From: an uncultured Prevotellaceae bacterium
GTDB taxonomy: Bacteria > Bacteroidota > Bacteroidia > Bacteroidales > Bacteroidaceae
Length of the DNA stretch: 49,445 nucleotides
Reading direction: 5' to 3'
Assembly (NCBI GenBank): GCA_902762565.1
Contig: CACWOS010000018.1
Location: forward strand, 1-49,445
Shown here: positions 43,065-49,445 of the stretch, piece by piece
How positions within the stretch are numbered: the stretch's first letter is position 1
How the letters are laid out: every line of letters starts with the position of its first letter
The notes under the pieces: model-generated
What the model saw: the letters and a program-made list of their open reading frames with translations, nothing else
What the model was told of the DNA's origin: nothing
Databases searched by the model: none
Translations under genes and position numbers: made by a program

Positions 43065-44255
43065 TTAGTTAATAAAGGATTTCATTTTTAATTTTAGTAT
43101 TCGGCGGACACTCTGGTTGATGCGGTCCTCGCTTATAGTGCCGTTGTCGACAGCAGCGACAACAGCATCGAAGGCCTCTGCCAAATTCTTCGGCCCAAGC
43201 ACAATATCAACACCAGCCTGGATGCTGCCCACGGCAGCCTCGGCACTAGTGTACTGCTGGGTGATGGCTCCCATCTCCATACCGTCGGTGATGATGATGT
43301 TCTGGTAGCCCAGCTCACCACGCAGTTTGTCTTGCAGGATGATGGGCGACATGGTAGATGGCACATCGGAACCCGTCACATTGGGCGCACCGATATGAGC
43401 CGTCATGATCAGCTGGCAGCCCCATTGAATGCCAGCCTTGAAGGTCACCATTTCACAATCCAGCATCTCAGCCCACGTCTTTTGAGTCGATGCGTAGCCG
43501 AAATGTGTATCGGCTTTCGTGTCACCATGACCGGGGAAGTGCTTGATACACCCCGTCACACCTGCATCCTTCAGACCTTGCAGGTAGTGCGTCACCATAG
43601 GGGCTGCCACGGCAGGATCGTCGCTGAAAGCCCGAGGACCGATGATGACGTTCTCTGGATTGGTGTTCACGTCGGCCACAGGCGCAAAGTCGATGTCGAA
43701 GCCATAGCGGTGCAGGTAGGTGCCGATGGTGTTGCCGCACTCGTAGGCGTTGTTCGGATCACCCGTAGCACCGATGGCACTCATCGACTCATACTTCTTG
43801 ACGTTGAAGTTCGGATTGTTGGCGATACGGGCCACACGACCGCCTTCCTCGTCGATACAGAGCAGCGGTTGGCCGTTGAGCGACCGTATCTGGGCAATCA
43901 GTGTCGAGAGCTGTGCCTCATTATCGATATTCCACGCATAAAGGATGAGTCCGCCCACGGGATAGCGTTTGTTCACATCGCGCATGGTTTGGTTCACCTC
44001 AAGGATAGGATTCTCCTGAAGGTCAGCATAGGTATTCCAGTGAATGGTGGTATCGAGCGTTTCCATGCGGACATAGAACATCTGCCCCACCTTCTCGCGC
44101 AGCGTCATCTTTGCCAGTTGCGCCTCCACCTCGTCAGTTGGCGTAATTGGTTCATCGTAGTTCGAACAGGATGTCAGCGTCAGGTCGCAGGCCATGATAA
44201 CGGCCAGCATCATTGTCAGTAATGACAACCTGTTTAATGCTTTGTGTGTAGTCAT
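43065..44255 (-). CDS. GH3 family beta-N-acetylhexosaminidase-like lipoprotein
   Basis: This 396-residue protein has a lipoprotein signal peptide (DLTLTSCSNYDE). The barrel includes PVGGLILYAWNIDNEAQLST, PLLCIDEEGGRVARI, DFAPVADVNTNPENVIIGPR, IKHFPGHGDTKADTH and IIITDGMEMGAI. KHFPGHGDTxxDTH holds the Asp-His acid/base dyad of NagZ-type GH3 enzymes, and the aspartate in ITDGMEM is the nucleophile. It lacks the second domain of GH3 glucosidases. Likely releases N-acetylglucosamine from peptidoglycan or glycans in the periplasm or at the surface; a role in the beta-glucan PUL is unlikely. The promoter is at 44284-44315. Confidence 0.9.
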   Translation of the reverse strand: MTTHKALNRLSLLTMMLAVIMACDLTLTSCSNYDEPITPTDEVEAQLAKMTLREKVGQMFYVRMETLDTTIHWNTYADLQENPILEVNQTMRDVNKRYPVGGLILYAWNIDNEAQLSTLIAQIRSLNGQPLLCIDEEGGRVARIANNPNFNVKKYESMSAIGATGDPNNAYECGNTIGTYLHRYGFDIDFAPVADVNTNPENVIIGPRAFSDDPAVAAPMVTHYLQGLKDAGVTGCIKHFPGHGDTKADTHFGYASTQKTWAEMLDCEMVTFKAGIQWGCQLIMTAHIGAPNVTGSDVPSTMSPIILQDKLRGELGYQNIIITDGMEMGAITQQYTSAEAAVGSIQAGVDIVLGPKNLAEAFDAVVAAVDNGTISEDRINQSVRRILKLKMKSFIN

Positions 44256-44283
44256 TTTTCTTCGTTTAATAGTTATTTGCTTG

Positions 44284-44315
44284 CAAAGATAAGCATTTTT
44301 TCATAACAACGCAAA
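44284..44315 (-). promoter_or_regulatory. Bacteroidetes promoter TTTG-N20-TATCTTTG for GH3
   Basis: Minus-strand TTTG (44315-44312), 20 bp, then TATCTTTG (44291-44284). The ATG at 44255 is 28 bp downstream. Confidence 0.75.
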
Positions 44316-44339
44316 AAAACGTTATTATATTTTAAGACA

Positions 44340-44792
44340 TCACCAGTCCCAGTCCACATCCTCACCGTCATAGACGATAGGACCCTGCCAGCCGTGATGG
44401 CGACAGGCGTCCGTAATGTCTTCCTGCATATCAGCAGTTATGAGACAATCGCCCTTACGAACCTCGTAGTACTTCTTGCGACCCCACATGGCAATCAGTT
44501 GCCAACGGACACCTTTCTCTATGCGGGCAGGCATATCATGATAGAGATTTCGCAAACCACGCTTCATCACCACGCGCTGGTTCTTGCGGAACATCTCGCA
44601 CTGTTCCGTACCAACCTTGGGATAACGGGGATTGACTGAGGTACACATGGGCAGGCGCGACTCCACATACTGACCTACCAACCAACGCAGACACTGCTCG
44701 TGAAGCGGACAGTTGTCTATCATACATACATTATAATGGTTCACCTTCTGGCGGAAAGCCTCTCGCTGCACAACGGCATCGACATTTTTCAT
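44340..44792 (-). CDS. DUF6078 family protein
   Basis: The product is 150 residues from the ATG at 44792. The frame's earlier ATG at 44807 lies at or before the transcription start expected from the promoter at 44812-44842, so it is rejected. Residues about 17-45 hold a CMIDNCPLHEQCLRW cysteine cluster, with another cysteine in LPMCTSV; these could bind metal. MPARIEKGVRWQLIAMWGRK and YYEVRKGDCLI form the conserved centre, and the end is acidic and tryptophan-rich (YDGEDVDWDW). The family is common in Prevotella and Bacteroides and has no known function. Fragments of it lie at 42818-42868 and, exactly copied over 50 bp, at 45735-45784. Confidence 0.75.
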   Translation of the reverse strand: MKNVDAVVQREAFRQKVNHYNVCMIDNCPLHEQCLRWLVGQYVESRLPMCTSVNPRYPKVGTEQCEMFRKNQRVVMKRGLRNLYHDMPARIEKGVRWQLIAMWGRKKYYEVRKGDCLITADMQEDITDACRHHGWQGPIVYDGEDVDWDW

Positions 44793-44811
44793 ATTCTTTT
44801 CTTCCATACTG

Positions 44812-44842
44812 CAAAGTTACGAAAAAACGAGCGAAATGCAAA
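44812..44842 (-). promoter_or_regulatory. Bacteroidetes promoter TTTG-N19-TAACTTTG for the DUF6078 gene
   Basis: TTTG (44842-44839), 19 bp, TAACTTTG (44819-44812) on the minus strand. It places the transcript start near 44805 and so decides for the ATG at 44792. The remaining DNA to 45024 is A+T rich with no gene. Confidence 0.75.
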
Positions 44843-45024
44843 AGGAAAGTTCACTTTTCTTTTCATTTTTGAGTGCAGAGTAAGTTCGGCGAAGCCAAAA
44901 TTACGAAAAGTCGAGCACAAAACAAAGAAACTCGTTTCTTTTTCATCGAGGGCATGAGTATGGGGTTGTTATTGGATTTGTGGGGGTTAGATTGTTTGAG
45001 AGGTAAAGAGGTGGGCGGTAAAAA

Positions 45025-45300
45025 TTACTTGTCGTTGTAATGTTCCTCGGCTTGAACTACAAGTACCGTGACGCGGTCGTCGTAAATGTCGTATATGATG
45101 CGGTCGTGGGCTGTGATGTGGCGTGAATAGGTCACGTCGTTTCCTCCGATAAGCGCTTCGGGGTGGCCCAGACCTGTGCGGGGATGCTGCATGATGTCCA
45201 TCAGAATCTTCGTCGCCTTCTTGAAGAGCTGAGGATTGGACTTCTTCCACTTGCGCAACGTCCGGTCAGCCTCTTTGGAGTACTCAATCGTGTAGGTCAT
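45025..45300 (-). CDS. yoeB: YoeB/Txe-family toxin (mRNA interferase)
   Basis: The product is 91 residues from the ATG at 45300; an upstream in-frame ATG at 45342 lies inside the antitoxin gene and is not needed. TYTIEYSKEADRTLRKWKKS is the family start. GLGHPEALIGGNDVTYSRHI and AHDRIIYDIYDD hold the conserved active-site region, and EHYNDK at the end has the catalytic histidine-tyrosine pair. YoeB toxins cleave mRNA at the ribosomal A site in the cytoplasm. Its start overlaps the antitoxin stop (ATGA), the standard arrangement. Confidence 0.9.
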   Translation of the reverse strand: MTYTIEYSKEADRTLRKWKKSNPQLFKKATKILMDIMQHPRTGLGHPEALIGGNDVTYSRHITAHDRIIYDIYDDRVTVLVVQAEEHYNDK

Positions 45301-45554
45301 AGGCTGTCGAAATATCGCTGCATCTCCTCTGGGGTGCTGCATTTGATAGTCTCACCCTTGGCATATTCGCGACGAGCCTTGTTGATGGAGCGGCGCATGG
45401 CGGGTGTGATTGTACGGTCGTCGCTGATGGTGACCGTGCGCACCGATGCTATGCCACGTATCATTTTCAGTGCCCGCTTGATGTCGGCCACGAGCGCATT
45501 GTCTTCCAGCGTCACTATTATTTGGGATGTCTGTGGTAATGTCATTGTTGCCAT
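45297..45554 (-). CDS. Antitoxin of the YoeB-type pair
   Basis: The product is 85 residues from the ATG at 45554; a second ATG at 45545 is also possible, and a much earlier frame start at 45629 lies upstream of the -7 box and is rejected. The N-terminal half (TSQIIVTLEDNALVADIKRA) is beta-alpha like, and the C-terminal half (SINKARREYAKGETIKCSTP) is helical and charged, as in toxin-neutralising tails. It does not clearly match the YefM fold, so the antitoxin family is left open. The assignment rests on position, overlap with the toxin and size. Two palindromes directly upstream may be its operators. Confidence 0.75.
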   Translation of the reverse strand: MATMTLPQTSQIIVTLEDNALVADIKRALKMIRGIASVRTVTISDDRTITPAMRRSINKARREYAKGETIKCSTPEEMQRYFDSL

Positions 45555-45556
45555 AA

Positions 45557-45604
45557 TAAATACGTATTTAAGTGAAATTTCGCACGCTTTCGCGTGCAAA
45601 GGTA
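45557..45604 (-). promoter_or_regulatory. Promoter and palindromic operator of the toxin-antitoxin operon
   Basis: TACCTTTG (-7 box) lies at 45604-45597. Inside the leader are GCACG-CTTTCG-CGTGC (45582-45597) and the perfect 14-bp palindrome TAAATACGTATTTA (45557-45570), which ends 2 bp before the ATG. Such palindromes are typical for autorepression by toxin-antitoxin complexes. Confidence 0.65.
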
Positions 45605-45734
45605 CAAAAAATATTTCAAAAAACCGCATTTGGGGAAGATATTAATACGATTCCCACACAAATATTTTGCTTTTTGTCAAGAGAGGCGTTATATTGAGGA
45701 TGGGAATAGTCCCGGAAAACAATTTAATTCTATT

Positions 45735-45784
45735 CTACCAACCAACGCAGACACTGCTCGTGAAGCGGACAGTTGTCTATCATA
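45735..45784 (-). repeat. Exact 50-bp copy of an internal piece of the DUF6078 gene
   Basis: All 50 bases match 44675-44724. On the minus strand the piece reads as a small ORF (45783-45730), MIDNCPLHEQCLRWLVE, 17 residues and stop, whose first 16 codons equal part of the DUF6078 gene. A TACTTTTG box (45806-45799) with TTTG 21 bp upstream (45831-45828) could drive it. Whether it is a relic, a regulatory RNA or a tiny peptide cannot be told. Confidence 0.7.
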
Positions 45785-45821
45785 GTATCAAAAAATATCA
45801 AAAGTAAAAAAAGATGATTTT

Positions 45822-46259
45822 TACATTCAAACGTCATATTAGTAGTTATAAGCCTGTTAATCAATAAGTTAAGCTATGACGTTTAGTGTTTTGAAACGTC
45901 ATACTAATGTCATAGATATTAAGGATGAAAATGGGATAAAGGCTTCAAAAAGCATTCAAGAAATATGTAAGTCACTTGTTTACTACGAGTTATCGAGTCG
46001 TTACCACGTAGGGAACGGACTGTTCCAACGTAGAGAACGAACTGTTCCCACGGAGGGAACGGACTGTTTCCACGAAGGGAACGGACTGTTTCCATGAAGG
46101 GAACGATGTGTAACCATCAAGGGAACGACGGTCAAACTACTACCAAAAAGCGACTTATAAGGATAATATGACATTAGTATGACGTTTCAAAACAGCAAAC
46201 GTCATAAGATAAACAACTGATTATAAAAAGATTAAGTATCATTATGACGTTTGAAAGTA
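45822..46259. repeat. Large inverted repeat with six AAACGTCATA boxes around a tandem repeat: candidate origin or initiator-binding region
   Basis: The core arms are 45875-45914 and 46167-46206: 40 bp each, inverted, 38 of 40 positions equal. Each core arm is itself TATGACGTTT, 9 bp, AAACGTCATA and ten more bases. A further AAACGTCATA at 45829-45838 and its mirror at 46243-46252 lie 36 bp outside each core arm; the outer 54 bp match at about 33 positions by hand count. So six exact 10-mers sit in mirror symmetry. The middle holds the 22-bp repeats at 46011-46131. No intact gene lies here (45555-46341). The VapE-like helicase gene follows. Confidence 0.85.
46011..46131. repeat. 22-bp palindromic tandem repeat, five units plus a partial one (iteron-like)
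   Basis: Units start at 46011, 46033, 46055, 46077 and 46099, each beginning GGGAAC (GAGAAC in the second), with a part unit at 46121-46131 and a faint one at 45989-46010. The consensus is GGGAAC-GGACT-GTTCCC followed by about five bases, so each unit is an interrupted palindrome. The 22-bp step is two helix turns, as for plasmid iterons. It lies inside the large inverted repeat. Confidence 0.85.
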
Positions 46260-46286
46260 GTTTTTAAGAAATTTTTCGCAATGAAA

Positions 46287-46318
46287 TTTGCATGCACAAA
46301 AATTATTTTGTAACTTTG
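46287..46318 (+). promoter_or_regulatory. Bacteroidetes promoter TTTG-N20-TAACTTTG for the VapE-like gene
   Basis: TTTG at 46287-46290, 20 bp, TAACTTTG at 46311-46318. The transcript should start near 46325, so the ATG at 46342 is the first usable one. Confidence 0.8.
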
Positions 46319-46341
46319 CAGTCAAAACGAAAAAAAACGCT

Positions 46342-48498
46342 ATGGAAACAAAGATTACGATTATCAAGAGCTACAGGAACAAAGAGACATTGCGAGTGGT
46401 GGACTTGCAGGCACTGGCAGACATCATCTGCAACGGTGAGTATCAAGAACAGGTCAGCGAATTCCGTCGCGTCTATCCGCTGATGACCTATGCTGACAAG
46501 CGGAACGACGGCACATTGGACGGCTATGCCAACTGGCCCAAAGACCTGCCACGCATCTGCTTCGCACTAGAACAGGAGAACCGCAACGGCGAACGCCAAA
46601 CGAAAGGCTATAATGGATTGGTGCTGCTGGAGGTGAACAACCTGACGGGTCAGGACGAGGCCGAGGCCGTACGTCGCGGAGCTGCCGAGATGCCCCAGAC
46701 ACTGATGGCCTTCGTGGGTGCCGAGGGACAGTCGGTCAAGATCATCTGTCAAGGAGAGCTGTTCCCACAGGACAACGCGCTGACCGCCCATGCCCTACCC
46801 CTTGCATCGGACGACATCACCCTTTTCCACGAGAACCTATACGAGCGTGCCCGTCTGATTTATAATGGTCAGCTGGGCGTTACGGTCGAGAAGTTGGAGC
46901 CTACCACCCAACGCGTCTGCTATATGAGCTACGACCCGCAGCTGGTGTACAACCCGATGGCGACACCCATCTACGCCAAAGTCGAGAAGCCTACGGAGAA
47001 GATGAACCATCAGGCCTCAACAATAGAGCCGACCAAAGGGCTGGCAGGCGAAGACCGCTACCATAGCATCCACACCGTTTTCGAGTTTAACCTCTCGAAA
47101 GCCTACGACGATGCCGAGGGCATTCAGAACGACGAGGAACGACGACATGCCACCATCTCGCGCCTGGCCGCCTACTGTCTGGAAACGGGTCTGCCCCAGG
47201 CTGTTGCCACACGCCAGGCCTTGATGCACCATGCTTTCTGGAACTACCCTGACCTGGTGAAGAAGGTTTTTGAGAACACCTATCGCGAAACACTGGTCAG
47301 GAAATATATGGAGCGTAAGGGTATGCAGCGCACCAAGAATATTCCACCAGAGACACTGCTGACGATGAAGGTGAACCTCTTCCTGACCAGCAATTACGAA
47401 CTGCGCAAGAACGTCATGCGTGGTGTGGCGGAATACCGCATGCGGACGGGTGTCGGCTTCTCGTTCCAAGACCTGACGGAAGAGGCTCGCAACTCGATAA
47501 CGATGCGCGCTATGGAACAGGGCATCCGCTGCTGGGACAAAGACATACGCCGTTTTGTGAACTCAGACGACATTGAACGCTACGACCCCATGAACGACTA
47601 TCTGGAGAACCTGCCTCGCTGGGACGGCAAAGACCGTGTGACAGCACTCGCAGAACGAGTGCCGACAGAGTGGGACGAGTGGACACACCTCTTCCATATA
47701 TGGATGCGGTCGATGGTGGCCATGTGGCTGGGTAAGGGTCAGTTGACGGGTAACGCGCTCGTTCCGCTGCTCATAGGACGTCAGGGCTGTGGCAAGTCCA
47801 GCTTCTGTCGCATTCTGTTGCCTCGCGACCTGCAGGAGTATTACAACGACCGCATCAACTTCAAGAACGAACAGGACCTGAACCTCGGCCTGACGTCGTT
47901 CGCGCTGATCAATCTCGACGAGTTCGACAAGATTACCCAGCGCCAGCAAATCGTACTGAAATACCTCGTGTCGACTGCCGACCTGAAATATCGCCCACCC
48001 TACGGTAAGGCCTATACGTCGAATCGCCGCTATGCCTCGTTCATAGGCACCACCAACGAGCAGACGCCACTGACCGACCCCAGCGGATCGCGCCGTTTCG
48101 TCTGCGTCAGCATCAATGGCGACATCGATTTCGAGACACCCGTCCAGCACGACCAGCTCTTTGCACAGCTGAAACAGGAGATACGCAACGGTGAGCGCTA
48201 CTGGTTGGCAAAGGACGAGGAGCGCCGACTGATGGAGCACAACCTGCAATATCAGCGACTGAACGGACTGGGCGAAATGCTGATGAGCATTGTCCAGAAG
48301 CCTCGTACGGACGAAGAAGGCCTGTGGATGAGTTTGAAAGAGCTCTCAGCACTCATCAAGCAGCATTTCAAGGGCTACAAGGAAGATACAGGCAGCTTCC
48401 GCAAGATAGGCAACTACCTGAATCGGCCAGAATATAAATTCCAGAGCAAACATACCACCAACGGTACACTATATTGGGTAAAAAAACGGGTAGAATAA
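46342..48498 (+). CDS. VirE_N / VapE-like P-loop helicase-type protein
   Basis: The product is 718 residues from the ATG at 46342; the open frame begins earlier, at 46288, but that lies in the promoter. Residues about 35-190 are a VirE N-terminal (BT4734-like) domain (ICFALEQENRNGERQTKGYN; GLVLLEVNNL). A helical linker follows. From about residue 420 a VapE-type ATPase domain begins: NDYLENLPRWDGKDRVTAL, Walker A LIGRQGCGKSSFCRIL, Walker B FALINLDEFDKI and FIGTTNEQTPLTDPSGSRRF (sensor and arginine residues). The C-terminus (SFRKIGNYLNRPEYKFQSKH) looks like a small winged domain. Such proteins act as replication helicases of phage satellites and plasmid-like islands. With the iteron-like region directly upstream, an initiator or helicase role is likely. 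Its stop abuts the truncated AlbA_2 gene. Confidence 0.85.
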   Translation: METKITIIKSYRNKETLRVVDLQALADIICNGEYQEQVSEFRRVYPLMTYADKRNDGTLDGYANWPKDLPRICFALEQENRNGERQTKGYNGLVLLEVNNLTGQDEAEAVRRGAAEMPQTLMAFVGAEGQSVKIICQGELFPQDNALTAHALPLASDDITLFHENLYERARLIYNGQLGVTVEKLEPTTQRVCYMSYDPQLVYNPMATPIYAKVEKPTEKMNHQASTIEPTKGLAGEDRYHSIHTVFEFNLSKAYDDAEGIQNDEERRHATISRLAAYCLETGLPQAVATRQALMHHAFWNYPDLVKKVFENTYRETLVRKYMERKGMQRTKNIPPETLLTMKVNLFLTSNYELRKNVMRGVAEYRMRTGVGFSFQDLTEEARNSITMRAMEQGIRCWDKDIRRFVNSDDIERYDPMNDYLENLPRWDGKDRVTALAERVPTEWDEWTHLFHIWMRSMVAMWLGKGQLTGNALVPLLIGRQGCGKSSFCRILLPRDLQEYYNDRINFKNEQDLNLGLTSFALINLDEFDKITQRQQIVLKYLVSTADLKYRPPYGKAYTSNRRYASFIGTTNEQTPLTDPSGSRRFVCVSINGDIDFETPVQHDQLFAQLKQEIRNGERYWLAKDEERRLMEHNLQYQRLNGLGEMLMSIVQKPRTDEEGLWMSLKELSALIKQHFKGYKEDTGSFRKIGNYLNRPEYKFQSKHTTNGTLYWVKKRVE

Positions 48499-48505
48499 GC
48501 CGTAT

Positions 48506-49060
48506 CAGTCCGGCCAGCGTCAATCCCTCTCTGCCAGTCTGTCTGTCCTCAGTATAGCCACCAAGATTTCTGAGGAAAGTCTTGTCATCAACTCTGTTCC
48601 AAACGTGGGTACTATTCTCCTGCCTAAACTCTGTTCGATACTGACGTAAGGAATCTGGATCAATGTCATCCATACCGTAGTATTCTATCAGGATGCTATC
48701 GTTGCCATCCACATTTGAATCACGTATCATCGCTTTCACCTGAGCCGCTCCATCCATATTCACCACCTCCACATCGCTGTCAACGAGAATGTTCTCATTC
48801 ACCTTGTCGCTGTTGAGAGTATTCCAGAAGTCAGTAATAATCTTACTTGGTTCGTCCACACCAATTATCTGGTAACGCTTCAAGATGTTTCTCTCCTGCA
48901 GGTCTTCATTCACGCCAAGCAGAATCAGTCCGCCAATCGTATTGGCGAAAGCCGAATAGGTCGCCCAAACAGATTTTGGCACCTCTGCCTTAGCCCGTTT
49001 ACACTCCAGTGTAACCCGTTCACCTTTCCGTAGAGCTTCTTTTATCGTTTTCTCGTCCAT
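48506..49060 (-). pseudogene. AlbA_2 (Schlafen-type) DNA-binding protein, truncated and internally deleted
   Basis: The ATG at 49060 (MDEKTIKEALRKGERVTLEC) is preferred to 49072 because the -7 box at 49070-49077 overlaps the latter. AFANTIGGLILLGVNED is the AlbA_2 core. After SDVEVVNMDG the sequence jumps to AQVKAMIRDSNVDGNDSILI; intact relatives have about 40 more residues here, containing the RPVY and KRNHEGDYHCT motifs, so an in-frame deletion is inferred. LGGYTEDRQTGREGLTLAGL is then cut at about 48506. The open frame runs on to 48368, antisense to the VapE gene, with a meaningless tail. The missing C-terminal half is not found elsewhere in the window. Confidence 0.75.
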
Positions 49061-49069
49061 GTTCGTTTG

Positions 49070-49077
49070 CAAAGTTA
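49070..49077 (-). promoter_or_regulatory. Bacteroidetes -7 box (TAACTTTG) for the AlbA_2 gene
   Basis: TAACTTTG on the minus strand ends 9 bp before the ATG at 49060, so the leader would be only a few bases. No TTTG partner is seen. Confidence 0.45.
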
Positions 49078-49081
49078 CAAA

Positions 49082-49189
49082 TTATACTCCAATCATCACA
49101 TACATCTGGCAAATCTTATTGCTGATGAACACATACTGAGTCCCTTTCGGATCTCCGTCTATCAAATATGTTGTTACCGTTTTTCCCAT
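49082..49189 (-). pseudogene. 35-residue ORF resembling the N-terminus of a GIY-YIG family protein
   Basis: The minus strand encodes MGKTVTTYLIDGDPKGTQYV, then FISNKICQMYVMIGV and a stop. The pattern of a short beta hairpin followed by DGxPKG and an ISN motif recalls the first 35 residues of GIY-YIG nuclease-family proteins in Bacteroidetes, which normally run on for 250 residues or more. It is therefore probably a remnant. Whether the last residues come from the far end of the same gene cannot be seen. A short intact gene of unknown function is possible. Confidence 0.4.
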
Positions 49190-49204
49190 ATTATATGTTT
49201 AGTT

Positions 49205-49445
49205 TTATAATCCATGCCTATCCCTTGCCAACACTCTTTGAAACAACTCATTCCATTTTTGCTGTTCATTTCCGTCACCTTTGTATATTTTACTTGAATG
49301 GATGAATGTGAAAGTCCATAGATTACTATACAAATCTGAAACGGATATACCTTGATTTCGGATATTATCTTTTATGCTACGTTCAGATTCATCATCGTAA
49401 GTAATAAATGTCAGATGCCTAATAGGATTGGGCGAAGCACTTGCA
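49205..49445 (-). CDS. C-terminal part of an unrecognised protein (5' end outside window)
   Basis: A continuous minus-strand frame of 79 codons runs from the right edge to TAA at 49207-49205. It includes SERSIKDNIRNQGISVSDLY, SNLWTFTFIHSSKIYKGDG and WNELFQRVLARDRHGL. It has no membrane segment and is rich in polar and aromatic residues. I do not recognise the family. It lies 15 bp upstream of the GIY-YIG-like remnant on the same strand, so the two may once have formed one unit. Confidence 0.55.
   Translation of the reverse strand, partial: ASASPNPIRHLTFITYDDESERSIKDNIRNQGISVSDLYSNLWTFTFIHSSKIYKGDGNEQQKWNELFQRVLARDRHGL

Noticed and set aside
43332-44222. 296-codon open frame antisense to the GH3 gene
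   Set aside because: The GH3 strand has a lipoprotein signal, the KHFPGHGDT motif and a good promoter; the antisense frame has none.
45876-46097. Open frame of 73 codons across the inverted repeat and tandem repeats
   Set aside because: It begins inside an inverted-repeat arm, and its second half is just the 22-bp repeats translated (GNGLF and TVPTEG strings). No family resemblance or suitable leader is seen.
46011-46131. CRISPR array
   Set aside because: The 22-bp units follow each other directly with no spacers, and no cas gene is present.
45875-46206. Terminal inverted repeats of an insertion sequence
   Set aside because: Only about 250 bp lie between the arms, there is no transposase, and the internal 10-mer symmetry fits protein-binding sites better.
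46288-46341. Upstream start of the VapE-like gene
   Set aside because: A TTTG-N20-TAACTTTG promoter occupies 46287-46318, so codons before 46342 would not be transcribed from it.

Overview
The window looks like a chromosomal segment of a gut or rumen Bacteroidales bacterium, most like Prevotella or its relatives. The signs are SusC/SusD pairs, an AraC-type hybrid regulator with a periplasmic propeller, promoters of the TTTG-N19/20-TAnnTTTG type, A-rich start regions, a tmRNA tag reading GENNYALAA, and DUF4421, DUF6078 and VirE_N/VapE proteins. No species is claimed.

Layout. 1-5300 holds a partial PHP phosphoesterase, a broken DUF4143-type ATPase, a second P-loop ATPase with a winged helix, a DUF4421 barrel protein, a DUF418 gene reduced to its two ends, and a CAT-like acetyltransferase. 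5347-9438 (minus) holds a TonB receptor, an ECF S component and a GH43 lipoprotein. 9603-27878 (minus) is a polysaccharide utilization locus for a beta-glucan or cellodextrin-like substrate. Its units are GH5, GH5 lipoprotein, GH94 phosphorylase and GPH symporter; then a secreted duplicated-module protein and GH5; then SusC, SusD and a surface lipoprotein. A SusR/HTCS-like sensor-AraC regulator sits at the head. Proposed flow: surface and periplasmic GH5 enzymes cut the glucan, SusCD imports it, the symporter moves cellobiose inward, and the phosphorylase makes glucose-1-phosphate and glucose.

The three transcription units share one operator design: two GGTTTGAA-like boxes 21 bp apart, the first exactly 20 bp upstream of a TAnnTTTG box, then an inverted box 11 bp beyond and a fourth weaker box. 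This is very probably the binding region of the regulator, which has an AraC domain but no kinase or receiver. The regulator gene begins about 20 bp after the 3' end of ssrA (tmRNA).

28466-40839 (plus) is a capsule/exopolysaccharide cluster: SLBB export protein, Wzz-like protein, EpsG-like polymerase, flippase, and six glycosyltransferase or WbsX-type genes. From the second gene on, the DNA is visibly richer in A+T. 40895-49445 is mixed accessory DNA: a DUF4838 protein, GH3, DUF6078, a YoeB-type toxin-antitoxin pair, several gene relics and a VirE_N/VapE-like helicase gene. Upstream of the helicase gene is a striking structure: a pair of 40-bp inverted repeats (38/40 matching) around 22-bp palindromic tandem repeats, with six exact copies of AAACGTCATA arranged symmetrically. 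It resembles an iteron origin or initiator-binding region and is the best candidate here for something undescribed.

A second theme is gene erosion by internal deletion. At least four genes (DUF4143, DUF418, a barrel protein, an AlbA_2 protein) keep recognizable parts on both sides of a missing middle.
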